DNA of 17,599 nt, taken from assembly GCA_002325605.1 (NCBI GenBank), contig DCSM01000186.1, positions 17,718 to 35,316 of the forward strand, in the 5' to 3' direction. Every line of letters begins with the position of its first letter. Position 1 is the stretch's first letter. This DNA comes from Chloroflexaceae bacterium UBA1466 (GTDB lineage: Bacteria; Chloroflexota; Chloroflexia; Chloroflexales; Chloroflexaceae). The position numbers and the translations under genes were made by a program. A model generated the notes under the pieces. That model was given only the letters and a program-made list of their open reading frames with translations. It did no database searches and had not been told where the DNA came from. Of this stretch, positions 1-5,721 are shown in pieces.

Positions 1-12
1 TTCCAATTAGAA

Positions 13-22
13 AGGAGGTGAA
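13..22 (+). promoter_or_regulatory. Very strong ribosome-binding site for micro-gene A
   Basis: AGGAGGTGAA is almost fully complementary to the 3' end of 16S rRNA and lies 7 bases before ATG at 30. The same block recurs before micro-gene B at 519-528. Most other genes here have weak or no Shine-Dalgarno sites. Confidence 0.8.
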
Positions 23-29
23 AACGCGT

Positions 30-107
30 ATGAAAACGAAGACAAACGTTAAGGCTGGTAGAAGAGCAGACGGTCTAAGGGGACAAAGCCACGGCCAAAA
101 GGCTTAA
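30..107 (+). CDS. Micro-gene A: 25-residue basic peptide of the 'KTK(T)VKAG' type
   Basis: This is a 25-codon ORF, ATG at 30 and TAA at 105-107, missed by length filters. The Shine-Dalgarno block AAAGGAGGTGAAAAC ends six bases before the ATG and is far stronger than any other ribosome site in the window. The peptide begins MKTKTNVKAG, then becomes Arg/Gly rich (R11, R12, R18) and ends QSHGQKA. It has no Cys and no hydrophobic or membrane segment. A second gene at 536-580 has the same RBS and an N-terminus differing only at positions 3 and 6, so two related genes support real translation. From memory, short peptides with (K)VKT.VKAG cores recur in Chloroflexota and cyanobacteria and are sometimes suspected RiPP precursors or small regulatory proteins. 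I could not confirm this, and no modification enzyme is visible here. Function unknown. Only 29 bases precede the start, so its promoter is outside the window. Confidence 0.6.
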   Translation: MKTKTNVKAGRRADGLRGQSHGQKA

Positions 108-135
108 ACAGAGGTTAAGGTGGGGGTTGAATAGG

Positions 136-180
136 CCCTTGTGGGTTTCTAAGCCCGCAGGGGTCTCGTAGTTTAGCCCC
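136..180 (+). terminator. GC-rich stem-loop after micro-gene A
   Basis: A 10-bp stem (136-145 with 154-163, two G-T wobbles) has an 8-base loop. A GCCCC run at 176-180, followed by TTTATTT, can pair instead with GGGG at 160-163, so the two foldings compete. It sits 28 bases past the micro-gene A stop, as expected of a terminator or 3' end structure, but the T-run is imperfect. Confidence 0.4.
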
Positions 181-192
181 TTTATTTGGCCC

Positions 193-222
193 TTGACAGC
201 GATGCTTTGAACCCTCTATAAT
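193..222 (+). promoter_or_regulatory. Consensus sigma-70-type promoter with no ORF just behind it
   Basis: TTGACA at 193-198, 18-base spacer, TATAAT at 217-222: both hexamers match consensus at 6/6. Predicted transcription start is about 229. No ORF with an RBS follows before the second promoter at 452, so its product may be an untranslated RNA or a long leader of micro-gene B. Confidence 0.65.
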
Positions 223-228
223 TACACT

Positions 229-420
229 ATACTTTAAACCCTTTCTAATCACACCAAAGTATCCCAAGCGAAATTCGCTGATAAACTAAAGCACTGAGGT
301 AAAGCCTAGAAGAAGACTTTAAGAGAGCTAATCTTTTGAATAACCCTTGAAATCTAAGAAGCGATGCACTGAAGAGTGGCTTTGCTTAGGCTTTTGTTTG
401 TCTTTTTCATAAAGCCTGCA
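229..420 (+). ncRNA. Candidate small RNA or structured leader
   Basis: This is the stretch downstream of the consensus promoter at 193-222. It has no plausible ORF: its ATG at 364 meets a stop after one more codon. It contains a small hairpin AGCGA/TCGCT (267-271 with 275-279). TAGGCTTT at 387-394 can pair either with AAAGCCTA at 301-308 or, over the shared AGGCTTT, with AAAGCCT at 411-417. The distal hairpin (about 383-420) is followed by an AT-only stretch. The two mutually exclusive pairings resemble an attenuator or a 3' processing/termination switch. The length is in the range of 6S-like RNAs, but I could not fit a 6S fold, so no family is assigned. Confidence 0.3.
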
Positions 421-451
421 TTAAATATTATATTATAAACCAAATATCCCC

Positions 452-480
452 TTGACAAACAAAAAGATTTCTACTAAGAT
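452..480 (+). promoter_or_regulatory. Sigma-70-type promoter of micro-gene B
   Basis: TTGACA at 452-457, exactly 17 bases, TAAGAT at 475-480 (5/6 match). Predicted start near 487 gives a leader of about 49 bases ending in the strong RBS. It is embedded in an AT-rich tract (about 421-450). Confidence 0.7.
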
Positions 481-518
481 ATGTTCAATGAACTTTCAGT
501 TCAAATCTCAACCCAGAA

Positions 519-528
519 AGGAGGTGAA
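519..528 (+). promoter_or_regulatory. Very strong ribosome-binding site for micro-gene B
   Basis: AGGAGGTGAA precedes ATG 536 by 7 bases. It is embedded in a longer block (AGAAAGGAGGTGAAAAC) shared exactly with micro-gene A. It decides the start of this 14-codon gene. Confidence 0.8.
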
Positions 529-535
529 AACTCGC

Positions 536-580
536 ATGAAAGCTAAGACTAAGGTTAAGGCTGGAGGGCGGTCTCGTTAG
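536..580 (+). CDS. Micro-gene B: 14-residue peptide MKAKTKVKAGGRSR
   Basis: ATG at 536-538, TAG at 578-580. The product is a 14-residue, highly basic peptide with no acidic residue (5 Lys, 2 Arg). AGAAAGGAGGTGAAAAC ends five bases upstream of the ATG. A textbook promoter (TTGACA 452-457, 17 bases, TAAGAT 475-480) lies 55 bases upstream of the start, and a strong stem-loop follows at 683-717. Promoter, RBS, start, stop and terminator therefore form a complete transcription unit around a minute ORF. The first ten residues match micro-gene A at 8 of 10 positions, and the nucleotide block from RBS to the GCT-GG codons is largely conserved. It could be a bioactive or regulatory peptide, a modified-peptide precursor without a long core, or the translated part of a small RNA. 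I do not recognise a function. Confidence 0.6.
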   Translation: MKAKTKVKAGGRSR

Positions 581-682
581 TTCAGCTACGTCATGTCTCA
601 CTCCGGAGGTTCGAGGACTAAAATAAAAATCCTAACAAAAGAACTTCGTTTGATTTTGGTCTCTCAGAGATCTGGAAAACCG

Positions 683-717
683 TGCCCTAGGCGCTCTTCT
701 TGCGGCTAGGGCATTTT
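683..717 (+). terminator. Rho-independent terminator between micro-gene B and clpB
   Basis: TGCCCTAG (683-690) pairs perfectly with CTAGGGCA (706-713). After one G/G mismatch, CGC/GCG (692-694 with 702-704) closes a 7-base loop. TTTT follows at 714-717. It terminates the + strand unit. Because the stem is symmetric and clpB ends at 735, it may also serve clpB on the other strand, where the following sequence is CGGTTTTCC. Confidence 0.7.
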
Positions 718-734
718 GCTCTCGTAGGAAAACC

Positions 735-3329
735 TTATTTGGCGCTAAAGGTGAAACTATGTTTAGGCTGCTCAAAGTCGACCAAAATAGTAGCGCCTTC
801 GTGGAAAGTCCCTTGCAACAGATGGAGCGCTAAGGCATTCTGAAGCCTTTGCTGAATCACGCGCTTGAGCGGACGTGCGCCGTAAGTTGGGTCAAAGCCT
901 TCGGCGGCAAGCTGGGCCAACGCAGCAGGCGTTAATTCCAGAAGCAGCCTGCGGTCTAGTAAAAGTTTGCGTAAGTGTTCCAACTGAATCGCTACAATCG
1001 TGCTGATATGCTCGCGGCTCAAAGGGCCAAAAACGATGGTTTCGTCGATGCGATTGAGGAATTCGGGGCGAAAATGCTGGCGCAATTGGTCAAGCACTTC
1101 TTGCTGAATCGTAGCTTGCGTTTTATTGGCCTGATTAAGCTCTTGAATCAGCGTACTGGCGATATTACTGGTCATAATAATTACCGTATTTTTGAAATTG
1201 ACCAGTCTTCCTTTGCCATCGGTCAAGCGGCCATCCTCCAGAATCTGCAAGAGGATATTGAAAACGTCAGGATGCGCCTTCTCGATTTCATCAAAAAGCA
1301 GAACACTATAGGGTTTACGCCGAATAGCCTCAGTGAGTTGGCCACCTTGTTCATAGCCAATGTAGCCTGGAGGCGCACCAATTAGCCGTGCAACCGCATG
1401 CTTTTCCATATATTCAGACATATCCAAGCGAATCATTGCAGTTTCGTCGTCAAAGAGGAATTCAGCTAACGCCCGCGCCAATTCAGTTTTGCCCACGCCC
1501 GTCGGCCCCAAAAAGAGAAAGGACCCCAAAGGTCGCTGCGGGTCTTGCAAGCCTGCCCGCGCCCGCCGCACCGCATTGGCCACCGCCCGCACCGCCTCAT
1601 CCTGCCCCACGACCCGCAGGTGTAACCGCGCTTCCATCGCCACCAACTTGGCAACTTCCCCTTCCAAAAGTTTGCTCACAGGCACATTTGCCCATTTTGA
1701 GACCACTTCTGCAATGTCTTGCTCACTAACCTCTTGCTTGAGAAGCGTTTTGCCGCCCGCCTTGAGTTGCGCTTCAGTTTCGCTCAATTCCTTCTCTAAT
1801 ACGGGCAAAGTACCATATTGAAGCTGTGCCGCCTTGTTATAATCATATTTACGCTGCGCTTGTTCAATTTCTAAGCGCGTTTGGTCGATTTGTTCTTTAA
1901 CTTGTTGCACTCGCTGGAGTTTATCGCGCTCTTGCTGCAATTGGGCTTCTAAAGCATTGCGTTGTTCACGGAGATCGGCTAAATCCTTTTCAAGCCGCTC
2001 TAAACGCTCTTTGCTGGCTTGATCTTTTTCCCTCTTGAGCGCCTCCCGTTCAATCTCCAATTGCATCATCCGCCGCTTGAGATCATCTAACTCTTGCGGT
2101 TCACTTGTAATTTCCATTCGCAACCGCGCTGCTGCTTCGTCGATCAGATCAATCGCTTTATCAGGGAGAAAACGATCTGAAATATAACGATCTGAGAGAA
2201 TCGCCGCCGAAACAATTGCGCTGTCGGTGATTCTTACACCGTGATGCGTTTCATAGCGCTCTTTCAAACCTCGCAAAATGCTAATCGTATCTTCGACGGT
2301 TGGTTGGTCGACCAAAACTGGCTGGAAACGCCGCTCTAAAGCGGCATCTTTCTCAATATGTTTGCGATATTCATCCAGCGTCGTCGCCCCGACCAAGTGC
2401 AATTCGCCTCGCGCCAACATCGGTTTGAGCATATTGCTGGCATCCATTGCGCCTTCAGCGGCTCCAGCACCAACGACAGTATGCAATTCATCAACGAAAA
2501 GCACAATATCTTCGCGCTCTTCGATCTCTTTTAAGACTGCTTTCAAGCGTTCTTCGAATTCACCACGATATTTTGCCCCCGCAACGAGAGCGCCCAGATC
2601 TAAAGCCACAATTCGTTTCTCTTTAAGCGATTCTGGAACATCGCCGCGCATGATTCGTTGGGCTAAACCTTCAACAATTGCAGTTTTGCCGACTCCAGGC
2701 TCACCGATTAAGACAGGATTATTCTTTGTGCGCCGTGAAAGAATCTGAATCACGCGCCGAATCTCTTCGTCGCGCCCAATTACGGGGTCAAGTTTCCCAC
2801 GCCGCGCTAATTCTGTGAGATTGCGGCCATATTGATCCAGCGCCGCGTAAGTTCCTTCTGGATTAGGGCTAGTCACGCGCTGCGTGCCCCGCACCTCGCG
2901 CAACGCCTGGAGCAGCTTGTTGCGGTCAAGCCCCGCCTGTTGCAAAACGCGCTGGGTTGCGCCACCACCATGGTCGAGAAGCGCCAAGAGTAAATGTTCC
3001 GTACTGACATATTCGTCGCCAAATTGCCCTAATTCGTCATAAGCCCGCAGCAAAACAGTGCGTAAACGTTGTGAAAGATTGACTTGCACATTACTACCAC
3101 TGATTCGAGCCAATTTCTTGACTTCAACCGTGATTTGTTGAACCAAAGCACCGACAGGCACATTGAGTTTAGCCAGAACTTGAGGAACAACACCATCGCT
3201 TTGCTCTAAAAGAGCTAATAAAAGATGTTCAGGCTCAATCTGGCTGTTGCCATTGCGTTCACCAATCTCTTGAGCCGCGAGGATTGCTTCTTGCGATTTT
3301 TGCGTAAACCGATTGATATTGAAAGACAT
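735..3329 (-). CDS. clpB: ATP-dependent protein disaggregase ClpB
   Basis: ClpB is a cytosolic AAA+ hexamer that works with DnaK to resolubilise aggregated proteins after heat or other stress. The 864-residue length is typical. In order: Clp N-terminal repeats (about 1-145); AAA1 with Walker A GEPGVGKT (209-216), pore loop around KYRGEFE (253-259) and Walker B IVLFVDELHT (275-284); a long coiled-coil middle domain (about 405-525) that distinguishes ClpB from ClpA; AAA2 with Walker A GPTGVGKT (608-615), pore loop GYIGYE (655-660) and Walker B VLLFDEIEKAH (676-686); then FRPEFLNRID (753-762) and the C-terminal small domain. The ATG at 3329 is preceded by AGAGGGG about 8 bases upstream. It is transcribed alone, facing micro-gene B across a terminator. 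No CIRCE element (HrcA operator) is visible upstream, so heat control, if any, uses something else. Confidence 0.97.
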   Translation of the reverse strand: MSFNINRFTQKSQEAILAAQEIGERNGNSQIEPEHLLLALLEQSDGVVPQVLAKLNVPVGALVQQITVEVKKLARISGSNVQVNLSQRLRTVLLRAYDELGQFGDEYVSTEHLLLALLDHGGGATQRVLQQAGLDRNKLLQALREVRGTQRVTSPNPEGTYAALDQYGRNLTELARRGKLDPVIGRDEEIRRVIQILSRRTKNNPVLIGEPGVGKTAIVEGLAQRIMRGDVPESLKEKRIVALDLGALVAGAKYRGEFEERLKAVLKEIEEREDIVLFVDELHTVVGAGAAEGAMDASNMLKPMLARGELHLVGATTLDEYRKHIEKDAALERRFQPVLVDQPTVEDTISILRGLKERYETHHGVRITDSAIVSAAILSDRYISDRFLPDKAIDLIDEAAARLRMEITSEPQELDDLKRRMMQLEIEREALKREKDQASKERLERLEKDLADLREQRNALEAQLQQERDKLQRVQQVKEQIDQTRLEIEQAQRKYDYNKAAQLQYGTLPVLEKELSETEAQLKAGGKTLLKQEVSEQDIAEVVSKWANVPVSKLLEGEVAKLVAMEARLHLRVVGQDEAVRAVANAVRRARAGLQDPQRPLGSFLFLGPTGVGKTELARALAEFLFDDETAMIRLDMSEYMEKHAVARLIGAPPGYIGYEQGGQLTEAIRRKPYSVLLFDEIEKAHPDVFNILLQILEDGRLTDGKGRLVNFKNTVIIMTSNIASTLIQELNQANKTQATIQQEVLDQLRQHFRPEFLNRIDETIVFGPLSREHISTIVAIQLEHLRKLLLDRRLLLELTPAALAQLAAEGFDPTYGARPLKRVIQQRLQNALALHLLQGTFHEGATILVDFEQPKHSFTFSAK

Positions 3330-3420
3330 TGAGAAACCCCTCTTTTCACAGCTAAGTTTAACTTTACTGAAAGCTAGGATAGCAGTTTAGCATTAGAAAG
3401 CCATTAACTTTTTGTTTGAA

Positions 3421-3453
3421 ACCTGACAGGACTGAAAAGGCCTGCCAGGTTTT
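3421..3453 (-). terminator. Stem-loop between the PHAX-domain gene and clpB
   Basis: Ten-base arms (3421-3430 and 3441-3450) flank a 10-base loop. Read on the minus strand every position pairs (one G-U), while the plus strand has one A/C mismatch, which favours a minus-strand role. It lies 19 bases past the stop of the PHAX gene and is followed by only TTT, so it may be a modest terminator. Confidence 0.5.
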
Positions 3454-3471
3454 GGGGGTAAACCAAGCTTT

Positions 3472-4410
3472 TTAGCTGTGGGCCTGTTCGATTTCTTCGC
3501 TTTCAGTCTCGCCCAAAACTTTTTGGCGTTGCGACTCACGTTTAATTTGTTCAATGAGTTTTGTGGTGCAACTCATTGCAAAAACCGCAATCGTCTGACT
3601 TTCAGCATCATAGATTTGTACTCCTTCGATGATTACAACATCTTCGGGGTTTTTAATGGCCTCTTTGATCCTTTTCCACTGCCGATTTCCAATATAAACA
3701 GTATAGGTTGTGGGAGGAAGCTTTTCGGGCAGGGGCAAACCTTTCGGCATGTTGATGAGGGGCTGATCATGCTTCATGATCGTCATAACAAAGCCTTGTC
3801 GCTCCACCACTTTCCCCAATTTGCCAATCAGCGTGATTTTCACAACGTCTGCCTTTCCATTAGCATCGGCGATTTCCTGCATTAGTTTGCGGCGTTCGGC
3901 CCAAGAAGCGGCGGCCTGGCTGGCGGCTTTAGCCAGATTGTGCTTTTTTGGTTTGGTGCTGTAGGGAAAAATTTGGCGCAGTTCCTTCCGCCGCCCCGAA
4001 CGAATCAAAAATTGGCGCACCAGATGAAAAAAGATGCCGCCTGGCGTGCGGCGACGACTGCCCTCCGTCGTTCGCATTCCGCCCGCCGCCTCGACTCGCT
4101 GGGCCGCATTGAGAAATTGGGAAGCATAATCGGTCCCCAAACATTCTACCGCCCGGCGAATTTGGTTTATCGGATTCTGTTCTTTTTCGCCCAAAGCCTG
4201 GGCAATATCTCGCGTAACGGCCCACGTTGGTTGGGCAACGGGCGCAGCAGGTTGGGGTTTAGCCTCAACCGCAGAGCTTGGTTTCGCAACCTCGCTGGGC
4301 GTTTCAGTTTCGGGAGGGCTTGCCTTCTCCAGAACGTGATTTTGCGGTTTGTGGCTCTTGGGCTTGCTACGCTCTTCTTCGCGCTGGCGTTGACGCTGGC
4401 GCTTACTCAT
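3472..4410 (-). CDS. Bacterial PHAX-type RNA-binding domain protein
   Basis: The start chosen is the ATG at 4408-4410, giving 312 residues. AGGAG lies 8 bases before it, and an extended -10 promoter (4445-4450) lies downstream of the longer frame's ATG at 4503, which excludes that start. The N-terminus is very basic (MSKRQRQRQREEERSK), followed by a Pro/Ala/Glu-rich linker to about residue 70. Residues 79-135 match the core of PHAX, the phosphorylated adaptor for snRNA export in eukaryotes: NPINQIRRAVECLGTD, then VEAAGGM and the diagnostic SRRRTPGGIFFHL (118-130). The C-terminal half (about 189-289) is a mixed alpha/beta region with no family I can name. By homology it should bind single-stranded or structured RNA in the cytosol. 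The RNA target in bacteria is unknown to me. It is divergent from tyrS; a link to tRNA charging is only a guess. Confidence 0.85.
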   Translation of the reverse strand: MSKRQRQRQREEERSKPKSHKPQNHVLEKASPPETETPSEVAKPSSAVEAKPQPAAPVAQPTWAVTRDIAQALGEKEQNPINQIRRAVECLGTDYASQFLNAAQRVEAAGGMRTTEGSRRRTPGGIFFHLVRQFLIRSGRRKELRQIFPYSTKPKKHNLAKAASQAAASWAERRKLMQEIADANGKADVVKITLIGKLGKVVERQGFVMTIMKHDQPLINMPKGLPLPEKLPPTTYTVYIGNRQWKRIKEAIKNPEDVVIIEGVQIYDAESQTIAVFAMSCTTKLIEQIKRESQRQKVLGETESEEIEQAHS

Positions 4411-4444
4411 AATCTGTGCTCCTTTTATCACCATAGTTGCTTCC

Positions 4445-4450
4445 ATTCTA
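4445..4450 (-). promoter_or_regulatory. Extended -10 promoter of the PHAX-domain gene
   Basis: On the minus strand TGGTAGAAT gives a TG-N extended -10 (TAGAAT, 5/6). No good -35 is found at 17 bases. The predicted start near 4438 gives a leader of about 27 bases to ATG 4410. The region where its -35 would lie overlaps the tyrS -35. Confidence 0.5.
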
Positions 4451-4469
4451 CCATTTTTCCCCTCTAGCC

Positions 4470-4498
4470 TTGACAAAAAAAAAGTCCTCGCGCATGAT
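4470..4498 (+). promoter_or_regulatory. Putative tyrS promoter
   Basis: TTGACA at 4470-4475 (6/6), 17-base spacer containing an A9 tract, and CATGAT at 4493-4498 (4/6). It gives a leader of about 45 bases. There is no room for a T-box riboswitch. Confidence 0.5.
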
Positions 4499-4548
4499 AA
4501 CACGCTAGAGAAAAATTAGTTTTGACTCTTTGGAATTAAAGGACTGTT

Positions 4549-5721
4549 ATGGAAATTGCTGAATTATTGACTCGTGGGGTGGCGGAAGTGCTTGTGGAGG
4601 CTGAATTGCGGGCCCGCTTGCAGCGCGGGGATAAGTTGCGGCTTAAACAGGGTTTTGACCCTAGCCGCCCCCAAATGCACCTCGGCAATGCGGTAGGCCT
4701 CCGCAAACTGCGAGCTTTTCAAGAGTTAGGCCATCAGGTCGTATTGATTGTTGGGGATTGGACCGCCCAAATCGGTGACCCTAGTGGCCGTGATGAGACT
4801 CGCCCCCGCTTGACGGCTGAAATGGTGCAAGCCAATGCCCGTACTTATATGGAACAATTTTTTCAGGTCGTAGATCGAGCGCAGACCGAAGTGCGCTGGC
4901 AAAGTGAATGGTATGGCTCATTTAATTTTGAATTTGCGCTGAATTTGGCAGGTCGTTTCACCTTGGCCCAGATGTTGGCCCACGAAACTTTCCGTAAACG
5001 CTATGATTCGGGAGCCGCAATTACGATTCTGGAGCTTATGTACCCGATGCTCCAGGGTTATGATAGTGTGGCCGTTCAAGCAGATGTTGAATTCGGGGGC
5101 ACAGACCAGAAATTCAACAATTTGGCAGGCCGCGAATTGCAGGCCCAAATGGGAATGCAACCTCAACATGTTTTGCTTGTCCCGCTGATTCCAGGGACTG
5201 ATGGGCGCAAAATGGGCAAGTCTTTTGACAATACCATAGATATTACAATGCCTCCCACCGAAATGTATGGGAAGCTAATGTCTATGAGCGATGATGTCTT
5301 GCCAATCTATTTTGAAGTTCTTTCAACAGTAACGACCAGCGAATTGCTAATTATCAAAGAGCAATTGACTGAAAAGAGGGTCAATCCGCGAGATTTGAAA
5401 ATGCGCTTGGCCCGCGATCTAGTTACGCAATTTCATAGCCCTGCTGATGCAACCGCTGCCGAAGAAGCTTTTGTCCAGCAATTTGTGCGCCGTGAATTGC
5501 CAACTGACATTCCTCTCTATCCAATCGAGCAGCCAACAAACATTGTAGATTTGTTAGTTGCTTCTGGCTTGACTCAGAGCAAAGGTGAAGCGCGGAGATT
5601 GATAACTGGCGGTGGAGTGCGGGTAAATGAAGCAAAAGTTGAAGATGCAGGCTTAATCTTGCAGCCAGGCAGCGAGACAGTAGTTCAGGTTGGGAAGCGG
5701 AAGTTTGTGAAGATTCAATAG
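4549..5721 (+). CDS. tyrS: Tyrosyl-tRNA synthetase
   Basis: TyrRS is a class I aminoacyl-tRNA synthetase that charges tRNA-Tyr in the cytosol. The product has 390 residues. The Rossmann-fold catalytic domain carries the HIGH-type signature HLGN (44-47), the VGDWTAQIGDPSG region (68-80) and the tyrosine-site stretch ending in ADVEFGGTDQKFN (178-190). The class I signature loop is KMGKS (221-225) rather than KMSKS, as seen in the longer TyrRS branch (TyrZ-like) and not in the classic E. coli form. A C-terminal S4 RNA-binding domain spans about 330-390 (DLLVASGLTQSKGEARRLI). AAAGGA five bases before the ATG sets the start. It is the only large plus-strand gene of the window. It is divergent from the PHAX gene, and its stop touches the stop of the opposing histidine kinase. 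Confidence 0.96.
   Translation: MEIAELLTRGVAEVLVEAELRARLQRGDKLRLKQGFDPSRPQMHLGNAVGLRKLRAFQELGHQVVLIVGDWTAQIGDPSGRDETRPRLTAEMVQANARTYMEQFFQVVDRAQTEVRWQSEWYGSFNFEFALNLAGRFTLAQMLAHETFRKRYDSGAAITILELMYPMLQGYDSVAVQADVEFGGTDQKFNNLAGRELQAQMGMQPQHVLLVPLIPGTDGRKMGKSFDNTIDITMPPTEMYGKLMSMSDDVLPIYFEVLSTVTTSELLIIKEQLTEKRVNPRDLKMRLARDLVTQFHSPADATAAEEAFVQQFVRRELPTDIPLYPIEQPTNIVDLLVASGLTQSKGEARRLITGGGVRVNEAKVEDAGLILQPGSETVVQVGKRKFVKIQ

Noticed and set aside
229..420. 6S RNA (ssrS) candidate
   Set aside because: Length and promoter fit, but I could not draw the closing stem and central bubble that define 6S RNA; kept only as an unassigned ncRNA candidate.
569..625. tRNA-like words (GTTAGTTCAGC and GGTTCGAGGAC) after micro-gene B
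   Set aside because: They resemble D-arm and T-loop sequences, but no 5-bp T-stem or acceptor stem closes around them, and no anticodon arm fits.
593..709. 38-codon + strand ORF starting MSHSGGSRTK
   Set aside because: It has no ribosome site and runs into the terminator stem at 683-713; it is probably the 3' untranslated part of micro-gene B.
975..1821. Long plus-strand open frames opposite clpB
   Set aside because: They are antisense shadows of a strongly conserved clpB frame, with no ribosome sites and compositions typical of reverse-frame translation.
3330..3420. CIRCE heat-shock operator upstream of clpB
   Set aside because: No TTAGCACTC-N9-GAGTGCTAA match or close variant is present.
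4411..4503. Longer start for the PHAX-domain protein (ATG at 4503)
   Set aside because: This would place the start upstream of the extended -10 at 4445-4450, lacks a ribosome site, and adds residues unlike the rest; AGGAG before 4410 is far better.
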